DNA of 64,000 bases from Lanius collurio (taxonomy: Eukaryota > Chordata > Aves > Passeriformes > Laniidae). Below the pieces are notes generated by a model. The model saw nothing but the letters and a program-made list of their open reading frames with translations, had not been told where the DNA came from and made no database searches. The translations under genes and the position numbers were made by a program. The stretch spans positions 7,457,077 through 7,521,076 of the forward strand of contig JACBWW010000021.1 of the NCBI GenBank assembly GCA_020086605.1, written 5' to 3'. Each line of letters begins with the position of its first letter. Position 1 is the first letter of the stretch. Below, piece by piece: positions 41,501 to 60,005 of this stretch.

Positions 41501-44393
41501 GCTGCACTTACACTGGTTGAGATTTAGATTTTCAGCAGTTCCATCTATTTGTCTTGTCATATTGGCAATTTTCTTTGTCAAAAAAAAGCACCTTAATTTC
41601 AGCTCAGAAAACTACAGAATTCAGTCTTTTAAAATAAACCCCATAGCTAAACTACATATTTTTCTTACCTTAAATAAATCTAGAAAATTGCTTTGCTAAT
41701 CACATTTTCTGTCAAAATACAATGATTTTATGTGAATTAATCTAAACATTTCTGTTTGCAGACCCAGTATGGGAACCCCCTGATTTATGTGACAGAGAAT
41801 GGAGTGTCTGAAACCGTGCAGTGCCCTCAGCTGTGTGACGAGTGGAGGATTCAGTATCTCAAGGGATACATCAACGAGATACTGAAAGGTCACTTAGAAA
41901 CAGCTTTGTAGGATTTGACTTTTGGAGCATTTTCACCTTATGTCTACTTGTTCTTTACATCATAAATATTCACAAGTCAGAATGGACAGCAAACCAGACC
42001 AATACATTTTCAACAAAATGACAACCTAAGCAAACAAATACAATAACCTACATGAGATTTAATACTGCAATAGATCATCAGTTGCCACTTTCAGAAAGGT
42101 GAAATTACCATGCCCATAGAGCTCTAGTACCTCTAAGCTAAAGATAACCATTTCAAAGAATCTAAATTAAATTGCTTTGTACTTCATTTTTCTGTCCTCC
42201 TCCTCATCTCTCCCTTCTATAAACCAAAACATTCACAGAACTATATTTTAAGGACAAAACCCACCTTTATCAGAGTGATTTGTGTTCTGTTTACAGCTCT
42301 AAATGATGGTGTTAATGTCAAAGGTTACACTGCCTGGTCACTGCTGGATAAATTTGAATGGAACAAAGGCTTCTCCGAAAGATTTGGGCTTTATCACATT
42401 GACTTCAAAAACAAGAACAAACCACGGTACCCAAAGGCATCTGTTGACTACTATAAAAAGATTATCAGTGCAAATGGATTCCCAAATCCAAGAGAGGTAA
42501 TGTCAGCTGCTGATTTTGATCTTTTTTCCTTTTTCTTTATATGGAAATATCACACTGAATTTCAGGAAACACCTTGCATGAATATGGTACAGAAGTGACA
42601 CTTTGGTTCTGTAAATCAGGGATCTGTTTAGTACAGAGATATTCAGACACAAAGTGGAAGCAGCCTCAATTACTATTTCCAAAGCATTCTACAAACTCTG
42701 CCTGGACTTACTGATGCAGTCCAAAATTCTCAATCAGAAATCATTTAGCAGCACTGTCAGATTTCTAGACAGGAAACTCCACATATGTACTACTCTACTA
42801 GAAAATAACATGGAACATATCATGTGCTGTTAAAAATTTAAATAAACAACTAACTTGGAGAAATTCACTACAATAAAACCCATGAAGAGACAAAGAAACT
42901 TTCAGAAAATCATGTGTTGGTAGAATAAAATAGTTTCAAGTTAATTGTAGGGACAAGTGTTGAGGGACAGGGAGGAAGGTGCTGGGAATGAGGATGCTGC
43001 TGCAGTCTAACAGAACTGTCACCCTTCCCCAGGTGGAAAACTGGCATCGGAAGGCCATGGACACCTGCTCTGCCACACACCAACACCTTGCTGCAGGTAA
43101 TGATGGCTCTGTTTTGTTCTATAAATGCAGATTCTGAAACTTTCAGATATTAAATTCCTCTCTGAATATGGCTAAAAGGTATTTTTGCCCCAAAAGCACA
43201 TAAAGCTTTTAAAGAAAAATGCCTTTATTTACTGTCTCCAACTAAAATCACTGTAGCTAAATGGATCAGTTTTGGATGTTACTGAAATACAGGAACTGGA
43301 AGAGCTACTACTTAAAACTGAAGTTGGGGATGACAGCATTCTCCTAAAATAAAAGTGCTAAATGCCTTTTCAAACACAAACCAAATCCAGACAAATCAAG
43401 ACAACTACACAGACAGAAAATCTCTAAATGTTTGACTTCCACACAAAGTGGAACTATAAATAAAAGGGCTAAGGCCTGGCCTAAGACTAAATTTGGGCTC
43501 TGATGCTCCTGGTAACAAAGAAACACCAACACAACTGGGAGCAGCTGCTCGAGGATACAGAACACTCTGCCCACAGCTCCCACAATGCCAGGCTGATCCA
43601 GGACACCTAAAAACTTCCTGGTGTAATTCCAGACCTTTCAGAATTCCTGAAGTAGGAATTTTTTAAAGAAAGATCAAATAAATACTATAGATTCTTACAA
43701 GAGGATGAGCTAAATTCCATATGGGAGCCAACATCCCAGCAGTCAGCCTAAGTTTATCCAGCTCAGCCTCCACTTCCAAGTCACGTTCAGTGTGAATGAA
43801 CTGGGTTTACTGAACTCTTCCAGGCTTTTCAGTGGAATAAAGTTCTACAGAATAAAACCCATTTAATTTTTCAACCAGCTAGAGAAAAATCATGAAAAGG
43901 CTAAAGTTCTTCCAAGGATTTCTCTTTCACAACTTTCTTTTCTGCCCTTTCCCCTTGGGGTGGGGGGAAAAAAAGTCAAAAGACCAGTAAAATATTGTTA
44001 ATGCACTGCAGCTAATTCACAGCAAGCACAATTTTTGCAGTCCTTTGAGCACTGACATGTCTTCAGAAATTTAACTGAGAAAGAAAAAGAGAGAGGGAAA
44101 ACTATCATGGATTTGCTCTAGCTTTGGCACACTTAAGAAATTCTGTTTGCTTCATTTGCTGTTTATCCAATGTCAGCACTTTTATGATCAAAAAAATCTT
44201 GTGTTAACTCTAAGTTAGGTATGACTGTACTCCAGAGGATTAAGTCTCTTACATATAACTCATTTCTCAAATTTTAGATTCCCTGATTACTCACATGGAA
44301 ATGGTGACAGAGATTGTTCTTCCAACAGTTTTCACACTCTGCATACTCATCAGTATTGTCCTTCTCATATTCTACCTTCGAAACCACAGCTAA
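35502..44393 (+). CDS. LCTL: LCTL, lactase-like protein (gamma-klotho family, GH1 fold), complete 13-exon gene
   Basis: The coding exons are 35502-35625, 36594-36754, 38209-38296, 38539-38648, 38926-39054, 39535-39630, 40285-40339, 40421-40582, 41157-41431, 41762-41888, 42297-42496, 43033-43096 and 44278-44393. All junctions are GT-AG and the phases join into one 568-residue frame; as I recall it, human LCTL is 567. Residues 1-21 form a signal peptide with a basic start and hydrophobic core. The GH1 N-terminal signature ([14 protein letters not shown]) follows at about 45-58, and the GH1 domain runs to about 510. A single membrane helix lies at about 543-563, followed by a short RNHS tail, so this is a type I membrane protein. 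The nucleophile motif ENG is present (Glu412). The acid/base motif, normally T-F-N-E-P, reads TFSNP with Asn202 in place of Glu, so glycosidase activity is doubtful. The family is known as klotho-related, with roles in lens suture formation and FGF19-type signalling. It is convergent with ZWILCH. Confidence 0.97.
40918..41086 (+). repeat. CR1 LINE 3' fragment in LCTL intron 8
   Basis: Sense orientation: GCCCAGAAAAGCTTTGGCTG, AAGTGTCCAAGGCCAGGCTG, GGATAGTGGAAGGTGTCCCT and AAAGGTCCCTTTCAACCCAA, ending in the terminal TTTTATGATTCTATTATT. It lies about 70 bases upstream of the exon 9 acceptor. Confidence 0.9.
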
Positions 44394-45750
44394 AATTAAT
44401 GTTTGCACACATCTCCATTTGCCAAAAGGACTAAGCTGCAACTGTTTTATTTGAGTAGCTAAAACTTACCACAGATGCCTCTTTTTATACCCCTGTAATG
44501 AAATATTATTTATCAATCCACCTAGAGCTTTTATAGTTTTTCTATTCAATTCCCAAAACATCTTTTTGTTTTTACCAAAATACCTTCTCTTTCCAGATTA
44601 CTTTCCACTGATTCTAAGTAGCAGATTTTACAATCCTTATTATTTTAAAAACTATTATACATTTTGTTCACCAGAAAAATAGTTAAGATTAAAGAGATTC
44701 AAATCTTGACAGTACAAATTTCAAGTGATTAAAAGCTGCTTGCAAATTCTGATTTCAGTCTGTTCCTCAATGGAATTTTGATTACAATGTAACTGCTATT
44801 TGAAGACAGATACATGATTTTAAAATACAAAAGGACTTAAATATTCCAAGAACACTGCTTAAATACGAACTTACGCATGTAAAAGTTAGGATAATATATA
44901 CCTTGCTATTTAGGTGTGGAGAAGAGTTGTTTGAAGTGAGTAAACCAAGGTGACAACTTCTGAATCAGATTTAAACCACATCTCTCCAGTTTGGTTTACA
45001 GGAACTAGACCTACTTTATACAACTTATTATATTACACACAAAAATGTGGATTATAAGTAATCCAAGCACTTCCAAAATGTAATATTCCACCTTAAATTC
45101 CCTTCTATTGCAGGTAGAAACAAGTACTATAAAAACTTGGCTCGAGAACACAGCTGGCTATACTGGGCTGCTGTGCTTGAAACCAGAAATTATAGAAATT
45201 TACAATAACAATCTATAATTTATAGTTTTTAAAAGCATAAATATTAGGGTTTTCTTTATTCTTACTTACCAACAGTTAAGTTTTTAATGCAAAATATTTT
45301 TGTCCAAAATTATTTAGTCAGCATGTACAAAACTATGGAATTATTTAAATTAGACCACCAAAACGTTATGTCACTGACTAATCAACATAACACAGGCAAC
45401 TGCCAGCATATTTAAATTATTATACCCAACCAATGATACTGACTTTTTTTTTCAAAAAATTATGCAAAACATACAAGAAACACTGTTAAAATAACTCACT
45501 TCACATTGAAGGAATCAAATAATTTGAAGAGGAGAGAGAAGTATATCCAAGAATACTCCAAAATTTAAATACAGGGACAAAGGAACCCAAACTGGCTGAA
45601 GATCCCAAGGCCCTGGATAAGGAACTTTCCAAATCCTTCACGATGATGAAGCATCACTTGCTACCAAGAGAACATGACAATATTGCTTGGTTTGTTGGTA
45701 AAGATAATTCACACTTTGAACAGTGTCTGATTGCATTCTTAATGATCAGA

Positions 45751-45756
45751 AATAAA
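45751..45756 (+). terminator. Candidate poly(A) signal of LCTL
   Basis: This AATAAA is the first canonical hexamer I see after the LCTL stop at 44393. It implies a 3' UTR of about 1.4 kb (44394 to about 45775), AT-rich and without ORFs. ATTAAA variants at about 44687 and 44727 could give shorter transcripts, and a second AATAAA lies at 45798-45803. Confidence 0.6.
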
Positions 45757-45780
45757 ATTTGAAACCCCAAAGTGCACAAC

Positions 45781-45786
45781 TTTATT
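45781..45786 (-). terminator. Candidate poly(A) signal of ZWILCH
   Basis: TTTATT on the plus strand is AATAAA on the minus strand, about 270 bases after the ZWILCH stop codon. Cleavage would fall near 45760, so the transcript end would overlap the end of the convergent LCTL transcript. Confidence 0.7.
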
Positions 45787-46054
45787 GAATGCTTGTAAAT
45801 AAATGAAAAATATCCACCATATTTACAAAATATTTATACTGTACAGTCATAACTGCACTACATTTTTAACAAATAAGGTGCTCACAGGTGAATTGTGGCT
45901 GTGGAGGTCCCACTTCAGCGTAATAAAGCAAATAAATCAGTACAGATGAACTGTTTGAAGCCCAGAGTGTTTCTAAAAGTTCTGTTGGAACAGAAAACAT
46001 TGAACTTTCCCCCTTTCTGTACCTTTGCTGTCCTGCCTGCTCAGTAACATCAGT

Positions 46055-49000
46055 TTATGTGAACTGCACCTGACTGCACTGAGTCATTGTGATAAAATAC
46101 AGCTTTTCTTCACGGCTTCCATTTACTGTGGAGTCAGAAAAGAGATCTGCAAGGACAAAGGAAAAATTTTGGATTAGCCACTCTTGTTAGAAATGGTAGA
46201 GATTAGTTGATGGAGCAGCTTCAAGAAGTGTTTTCAAAGCTGCAGTTTGACTGAAGCACTTTCTGACAAAAATCAGTAATGAGAGGAAAGATTTACCAAA
46301 TCCTCAAACCAAACCTAATCCCAAAAAGGCAAATAATTTCTTTACCATTCTCCCTGTTTAATTATTCCCCATTCTGATGCTTTTCCACTTGTTCTACATT
46401 TGCTGGCAGCAAGGCAGGTGTCCTCCCCTTTGCACCTTCTCTGACTGGAGAGCAGCATTAACAACAGGGAAATTTCTCTTCAAAACTCTTCTCAGATTCA
46501 TCAGCAAACATTTTAGAAACAAGATGCGAGATTTTGTGGATATCAGTCATCTCCTATTTGGAATTATTCTGTCAATTTAACTCAAAACATAACTCAGCCA
46601 AGATGAAAAGGCAAAAAGTCACCACTTTCTGAATGTCTTCAGTTCTGTAAATACCACCTCACTCTTCTAGTAGAAGGCAAAATATCATTTTACTTTTGCT
46701 AAAAAGTAAATATAAAGCTCAGACCCACTGAACTCAAGATAAAAACTGAATTTCTTTGAAGTTTGCACTTTGATTATTTCATTTCACCACCAACATTCCC
46801 CACCTGAATTGTCTGCTGTCCCATGTTCAACTGGAGCACTGGTACTGACTTGCCACGTTGTTTTAACCTCCTTCTGTCCATGCCCACTACTTATCTCCAC
46901 CTTCCAGATTTCAGGGTTATCACTGAGAGGATAATCAAAAGACATCAAAATTGAGTCAGATATTCAGTCACATCTGAACTTTATGCTGCAAACACTGAAG
47001 TTTCTCTTACTTTTGATAGAATTTCTTCACAAGAGCTGGTCTGATGGGCAGCTGAAACACATGCTTCTCATTCAGAGGGTTTTCCTTGTAATACTGCATG
47101 CAAATCCTACAAGAGATATTAAGTTACTTTCTTTAAAGAAATGCTTGTACAACAGAGTATAAACCTTGTGGAAAATTAACTACACTCCCACATTTTATTA
47201 TTTCCTTTAGTTTTTGGTTTTAGTCACAAAGCAAAATTTGGCAGAAGGATCCAACTGCTCCTTCTGCAGTCTCACTATCATCAACATTAAGGTGCTTCTT
47301 TAAATTGTCAAACAAACTCTATTTGTGATTGTCATTTAAAGAGCAAAAGTAAAAATGAAATAATTACTGTGTCAAAGGGAAGAGGTTCTCATGTCTGAAC
47401 TGGAGTAAGCCTGTAGAGCTGACAACTATTTCCAGCATGTGGTGAAGCTTTTGAACACGATGGACTTGTTCCTGGAGATCCACTGATGTGGAAATGAAGT
47501 AATCCTGGAAGAGCAAAGAGCTTCTGCTCTTATCTGAGCACTCCATTTCTACAGACACACAACACACTCTCAGTAAATAAAATCATCTTCCTGCTTCTTT
47601 GGAGAAGCCAACATTTTTAGAGTGGCCCAGCAGACTCAGAACAAAGTCCCATCAAAGTGTGAAAAAGGTTCACTGCCTTGACAGTGACCCGGATCAGATA
47701 TCAAGGGAATTTTCTGTGAATAAGGAAACAAAACAATGACATTTCTGCAGTGTGTTGTTTCAGCCTCATCATCCGCAGTTCAATTTCTCAGCTTACATTA
47801 TTTGCATCCCACAACCAGCTAAGTATGCTCTACTTTCTCATGCTTTCAGAGTTTCAAAATAAAAATAAAGCATCTCACCAAGTAAGTTACTGTTGCAAGT
47901 TCCTGGCCTGTAAAATGAACAGGAGAAAAAAAATTAAAGTTTAATACATGGTAGCAGATGAAATATAAGCAACATTCAAATAGGGATCAAACAGGAACTT
48001 CTACCAAGGAAAAGCACAAAGTCATCAGGAGCGTGATGGTATTTATTGACATGATCATTCATTCCAAACAAGCCCTGTAAAGTGCAGGGTCAAAGCATGA
48101 TTTTATTTATCACCAAGGCTGCACAATGAAGAAACCCACCATGTACTGTGAGACAAACACCATCCTACAGACATGCAAGTTTAAAAGTAGTGAAAATAAA
48201 AAAGCAAATTAAACAAAGAATGAAAGCAGGATGACAGAGTAAAAAAGAAAATAAAGGGTAACAACAATGGCAAAACACAAAGCTCCAAGTTCTTTTGAAA
48301 CAAATGAGATTTTTAAATTTTGAAATTTAAAAGCTGAAAAGTTCCATTATTAAGGAAGCTGGAAACAGCAGTTCAGCAGATGGGAAGGAAGAGAGATTGA
48401 GTTACCAAGAAGTTCATTATTTTAGCATGGAACACCTTTTCTCTTGAATTTCTAGTCCTATTACCAAATGTCAGGCTCACCTATGAAAAAACTGACATAA
48501 TCCTTCTTCATCTTCTCCAAGCCAATCTCCAGGAGCATCTGAATGGGAGCGATGTCACTGAGAGGAACATCCTTCATCTTTCCATGATAGGACTGCTGAA
48601 TCAATTGACTTAAGAAGCTGCTGCTCCCTTGATGAATCTAAAAATGAAAGAAGTCCTCTTGTGATGTAAATGCACATGAAAATCACATGAAACATGCACC
48701 AGGGAAACAAACTGGTTTAAGCGATTTAAAGCGATTAAAAACAACACAAATGAGGGGCAGTGAAGGGACAAGAACTTTATTTTACTTGAAACTATCCCAA
48801 ATTTTAATATCTATTGTGAAATACAAATACATACCCATGGCTGTATCTCACCAAGTTCCAGGGATTTTATGACCAGTGTGAAACAGTCTATTAATTCCTG
48901 ATAGGAACTGACACCTGGAAAGAAAAAACCAGAATATTTTAATTCTCAATCCAGCCTGTTTCTCTGTTGTTAAGTCAATAACAACAGACCAAGACACTCT

Positions 49001-52000
49001 TGGCAAGAACAAACCCCCTCAATTAAAGAATGAGCACTGAAATTACAGACTGCACTGCTTTTTGGCATCTTTGTCATATGATGACTTTAAAAAAGGTTAC
49101 TCTAAAAACCAATGATCAACAGAGACCACTGAACTCTACATACACTGAAAATTTTCCTTCAGATCTAGAGAAAAAAGAAGTATAAAGTTTTCTGGTTTAG
49201 AGCAGATGAGTTTTGTTTTAGAGAAACTACCAATGGCTTAGTACCTTTTGCAGTCAAATAAAATGAAATTATCTCCTGCTAGATGCTGGTCTGCTGTTGG
49301 AAGGTTATAAGAAAATACATCATCCTACATACCTGAAATGGGCTCTTTTAGAAAGAGACTGCTGTTACCAATTTTCTGAAGAGCTGATGGGTTCTTAAAA
49401 CTCAGAATGGACATGAATTGCCCTGAGAAAGCAATACTGTCTAGCAGATAGACAAGAGAATGAAAGGAAAACAGATGAGGCACAATACACTTACCTTTCA
49501 TTTTGCACCATAATTGCTCAGTAAAATCCAGATCTCCTCGCTCACCGAAGATTGATTTTATGCAACTGTCCACAGCATCTGTGTCACATTTGATTTTCTG
49601 AAACAATTTATTGGTCTCCAATGAAAAATGGTGCCTCAGATCCAAAAACCTTCCAATTCTGAATTTGTCCAGAGATCAAAACTGGGTACATCACTAATTT
49701 TCCCCATTTTGTGGGGAAACTACCCCACAGTAATTTGGAAGTATATTTTTATTATAAGTGAGTTTAATTATTTCCAGAAATATCATACTGGATAACTGCT
49801 AGCCTTGGACCAGGAAACAAAACCCACTGTCAAAAAGACTTCAGATATCACCAGGTATTTTACCCAGCAGTGCCTTGGGAGGCGAAAATCCAGGCACACA
49901 AATTCTCAGAAGAGAGAACTACTTCCCTGTAATCCTGATACAGAATATTTCTGTTGACACAGAAATCAATATATTCTTAGTGTATCAACAAAATGCTGCT
50001 TTTCTCTCTTAACAGAAAATAGACCTAAACCTTTCCTTGTAGGCTGAGAGGGGAAAAAAAATCTTAATATAACCAAACACATTTTTTATAATTTGAATTT
50101 GCCCAATGCTTCACATTATCATAAACCTCTAGAAAAAAAAGACACATATTCATCTGATACTATTACATTGACCTCAAATTACCAAATTAGGCAAGAAAAG
50201 CAAGTTAATGATAGAATGCAATGGCACAAAGGTCAAAATTCCTGAAAGAAATCAGACCTTCTCCCATTATTTTTACACAGCAGAAGCAGAAAGGAAGAGA
50301 TCCATCTTTCTTTACACCTTTACATCTATGTATTTACACATATAAATAGCATGCAAGAAATAGTCAAAATCTGAAACAACCACTGTTGTGAGGAAAGCAA
50401 AATGACAAAGCAGCTGTTAGGAAATTGCACACACCTCTCTTTCACTCTTGTTTCCAGATACACAATCTCCATCCAGCTTCCTCTTTAAATCTAGTAGAGT
50501 TAAAAAAATAAGTTCCACCACTATGAAAAGCATTGTCAAACCAATCATATTAATCCCCAGGCACATCATAACTAACAAAGACACTGAATAATATAATTTA
50601 TTCATTTTAAAATGCTTTTGGGGGTAAGAATACAGTCTGAAAAGACATTTCATAAATATTTTTTATTCTTATTACTTTGATCCATATTAGGACAAAGAAA
50701 AGTGACAAATATGTATTAACCTATTTAACTACTCTGTGCAGTTGCTACAGCACAGAAATGAACATTTCTAGTTCTAATGCTTTAAAAGTTGTATGTGGAA
50801 TTCCCTTTTATTCCTGTCAAGTGCTACACCCCCTCTCCCCACAGAACAAGCAGCAATTACCAGTCAGAAATTCCTGGACCTGTTTAAGAGCTGATTCAGA
50901 TTCTGATGGCTCAGGCCACTCAGTCACACCTGTCTTCAGCCCTTCAGCCAAAGCCTAAAGGCAGCAGGAAAATCACAACAGAGATCAGTTCTTCTTGGGA
51001 GTCCTGCATGTGTCATATTTCACAGATAACTTCACCAAGAATCACAAATCTCTGCGCAACTAACCAGGAGTTACAAATTTCCAGAATTTCCTGGATGATT
51101 TGTTCTCTTTGCATTCAGGATTCCTAAAACTGAACTCAAAGTTTCAGCTAAAATAAACACTTGAAGTTATCTTTGAAACATCTGGTGAAGTTTTAAATAA
51201 AGCAAATTATTAGCACATAAAATCCCCACTCCTTGCAAAAGTGAAATTGGAATTTCTCCCCCATACTCACCAAGAGGAACTGCAGCTCTCGGTACAGCGG
51301 GAACACAGGGCTTCTGGGGTCCCCCGACTCCAGGGCAATGTTCTGAAAGTTCCACAAGTTTATCTCAGTTTCAAACTTTAGAAATCAAGTGTCCTAAAAT
51401 TTTCATTAGTGAAAAGTGTGTTAGCATGACTTATAATTTACATTACTAACAGGGTGTGTTGTTTCTATTTTCTATCCTTGAAAGTACTCATGATGTAAGT
51501 GGTGCAAAGAGCTTGAGTTTATTTGCTTTTTCCATCCTGACTTACAAGGGTGGCAGCAGAGACCAGTGGGGGAGTCTCCAGAATCTTATCCACACCATTC
51601 CATGTAATATCCACATAGATATTGCCTTCAGATTCTGCAATGGTGCCCTCTATTGCAGCAGCTGCAATCAGCTCATACTGAGCAAATCCTTTTGTTGTCA
51701 CCTAGAGAGAACAGATTTCAGAAATAAAACCAACAAAACTGCCACAGGTAAAATCATTTTAAAAGCATTTCAAACACACAAAAAAGAGTTAATACCAGAC
51801 AAATGCATTATAAACATAACCTGAATTTAGACTGTTATACTATAGAATCATACTAAGGTGAGTTTCTACAAAGTTTCCCCAAACCAGCATCATAAATCCC
51901 AAAACAGAGTTTTAAAACTTAAACTGAAGCCATGACAGAGCATAAACACCTACAACAGATGAATGATGTCTTATTTTATGTTCCTTTTTGAGCTCTTCCA

Positions 52001-54369
52001 GGTTTGCAAAACAGGTTTTATCAGCTGTAGGACCTAAGAAAGGAAAAAAGTGAGAATCAAAAACCCCCATTAGACACAACTCAAATGTAGCACTTCAAAT
52101 TCATTCCCAAATACTCCATTTGGTGAAGCATGACTCATGCTGTCCTTTAGAAAGCAGGAATTCTCCTTGCATTTCTCCTATTGATTATAGGAGCTGGTAC
52201 GAACATATATAAATGTTTAGGATGAGTCAGTGGTTATGGAAGATGCTGAATGGCAGCAGTTGGAATTTGCTGTTACCACACCCGAGTACAGGTAGGCCTG
52301 CACAGCTACAGGTGCATTAAGGAGATTAATAAAGCTATTTCCCCCACACAGCATTAGTTAAAAACATCTTTTCTCTTATTTTAATCCCTTCTTGTTCATT
52401 AAAACCAGGAATACAGAGCATTTCCAAGCCAGTACCACACAAAGAACAAAGACACCATCATGACATCAGCATTCCCCCATTTTTTAGCCCTCCTCCTCTA
52501 ATTTTCTGTGCAGCATGATCACGTTACCATCACATGAAACCATGTAGATATTTATCCCTGTGACTTTGTTTCCAGCCTTGAGAGGCTCAGCTCCAATCCA
52601 GCAGGTGTGTTGAGGATCAGAACCATCACACCTGACCCAGAGGGGAGGAAGCACAGCCAGGTCACTTGTGTCCAGGTAGGTCATGTTTGGATTTTGCACC
52701 ATTGTGTACAAGGAAATCAACTGCCTAGAAATAGGAACAGGGAGAAGATGCCAGCAAATAACACAATATATTAATGTAGACTGAAGATTCTAAAATCATA
52801 ATTGAATTTTACATTTTAAGCTAATTAAAAGAATATATCTGTTAGGTAAATCACATTTTGGTACCATGCCTTAGTATTTTAATAACACCAAAGACCCATA
52901 TCAGATTTTTAGGGCTTTTTTAAATAGAAGCCATACCAAAAAAAAAAAGGCACTGAAGTCCTAGTGAACTTTTTTTTGCTCATCTATACACAGGGAATCC
53001 CATTAACTCAACTGCTCAGAAGTGCTTTTCCAGTGCTTGGATTTTACCTACTTTTTAAAACACTTTTAAAAGAAGGGAGACCCTTTTGTAGGATGGAAAA
53101 CAGTCACAACTCCTAATAAACTAATGAGTAATTTTATTTTGGGGATTTAAAATACAGGTTCTGAATATTAGAAAAAGACACAAAATTACAAAAGAAAACT
53201 CCCTCAAAAGGGGAGAGAAGACTTTCACACTTACTTTGCTCTTCCAACAGAAAGAGCCAGCGGTCCAGGACTCTCTTTTGGCAAAAGCTTAGGGGCATAA
53301 ACAGCATCATCTGTTCTTGATTCCTCCATGGAATCACTTTCTTCATTGTGTGTCTTTAAGAGAAATGTGTAGGTAAATCAAAAACTGCAAGGTGTGTGGA
53401 AAAAATCTGATGAAAATTCAAAAGTCTGGATTACATTAAAAAAAATGTACATCTACCATGCATACTTACTGCTTTCTGCAAAATATACATTGCACTGCTT
53501 CCATTCCAAAATCTTTCAACGGGATTTTTGCAACTGCCACCGACCAATGAGATCTCTACATCAGTCTGCCAAAAAAAATCAAAACTTTTTAATACACTGT
53601 ATAGAGACACTGCATTTCAGCATTTTTTTATACCAGAAATTGCAAAATCAAACAATTCCACAGAGTGTGTCCCAATCCTATTGCACCCATCCATGACCTA
53701 ACTGCTGCCTTCCAGTGCCTGAAGGGAGCCTACAGGAAAGATGGAGAGAGATTATTTACAAGAGTATGGAGTGACAAAACAAGGTAGAAGAGCTTCACAC
53801 TGACAGAGTAGCTTTAGATTGGAAATTAGGAAGAACTCCTTCCTGTGAGGGTGGGCAGGCCCTGGCACAGGGTGCCCAGAGAAGCTGTGGCTGCCCCTGC
53901 ATCCCTGGAAGAGTCCAAGGCCAGGCTGGACGGGGCTTGGAGCACCCTGGGATAGTGGAAGGTGTCCCTGCCCATGGCAGGGGCCGGGATGAGATGATCT
54001 TCAGGGTCCCTTCCAACCCAAACCAGTCTATGATTTTACCTCATAGAGATAGGGATGTTCAGGGATACCGTCCTTTCCTTCTTCACGTATCCTGAAAAAA
54101 AAGAAAACGTTAAGATGCACGATTTTTTCCCTCAGCATTCCTTATTAAACAGCAACATTACACACATACATTAAACACTCCAAGGCTACAACTAGAGCCT
54201 CAGCAGGCTTCCCATAAACCTAGGCCATACACCCCTCAGCAGAGCAGCGGAGACCCCATGGCAGTGACCCCGACGCCCACCGGAACAGCCCCGGGAGCAG
54301 CCCCGATCCTCACCGTAGCAGGAGCCCGCCCAGGCCGCCGCCCGCCCAGCGCCGCCGCTCCGCCGCCAT
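46055..54369 (-). CDS. ZWILCH: ZWILCH, kinetochore RZZ (Rod-Zw10-Zwilch) complex subunit, complete 18-exon gene
   Basis: The coding exons in transcript order (plus-strand coordinates) are 54314-54369, 54040-54091, 53470-53565, 53235-53353, 52528-52724, 51954-52024, 51546-51701, 51271-51342, 50861-50954, 50435-50490, 49495-49597, 48835-48914, 48481-48637, 47879-47907, 47368-47504, 47011-47106, 46804-46922 and 46055-46146. All are GT-AG and the phases close perfectly, giving 593 residues; human is about 591. Recognisable conserved stretches include LPPLWVRCD in exon 5, TKGFAQYEL in exon 7, [12 protein letters not shown] in exon 11, [16 protein letters not shown] in exon 15 and [17 protein letters not shown] in exon 17. 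The N-terminus ([12 protein letters not shown]) is diverged and GC-rich. Zwilch family proteins act with ROD and ZW10 at unattached kinetochores, recruiting dynein and MAD1-MAD2 for the spindle checkpoint. It shares a promoter head-to-head with RPL4. A CR1 LINE tail in intron 2 abuts the exon 2 donor. Confidence 0.97.
53690..54037 (+). repeat. CR1 LINE 3' fragment in ZWILCH intron 2
   Basis: This is the longest CR1 copy in the window, sense on plus and so antisense to ZWILCH. It begins near TGCCTTCCAGTGCCTGAAGG and continues through GGAGCCTACAGGAAAGATGG, GGCACAGGGTGCCCAGAGAA and GGGTCCCTTCCAACCCAAAC to TCTATGATTTTA. Its 3' tail reaches to within a few bases of the ZWILCH exon 2 splice donor (54038-54039). 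Confidence 0.93.
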
Positions 54370-54677
54370 CGCCGCCCGCCGCAATCAAACCTCCCGCCCG
54401 CCGGCGCTACGTGACGTCGTGAGGGGAGGGTGACGCGTCCAGCTGGATCCTTCCGCGGGAAAAGAGTCCCCTGCTTTGGCGGAGGACTGAGGAGGACAGA
54501 GGTGCCCAGACGGCTCGGGATGGGCGCGGCGGGTCCGGAGAGACTTGGATCCGGACTGGGACTAGGGCTGGAGCTACGTCCGAGACTTGGACTACGGTCG
54601 GGGGTTGACCGGCCGGCGCGGCAGAAGCGGCAAGCACGGAGCGGAGGGACATCGACGTAGTGAGCTGAGGTGACGAG

Positions 54678-54690
54678 TTCTTCCTTTTCC
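54678..54690 (+). promoter_or_regulatory. 5' TOP-like pyrimidine tract, probable RPL4 transcription start
   Basis: An uninterrupted 13-base pyrimidine run lies about 50 bases upstream of the RPL4 ATG. Ribosomal protein mRNAs usually begin with a C inside such a tract, which places them under mTOR/LARP1 translational control. The exact start base is not determinable here. Confidence 0.6.
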
Positions 54691-54738
54691 GGTCGGGGCG
54701 CGGCGCAGACGGGCGGCCGCACGAGTAGCTCCGCCGCC

Positions 54739-60005
<5,267 letters not shown>

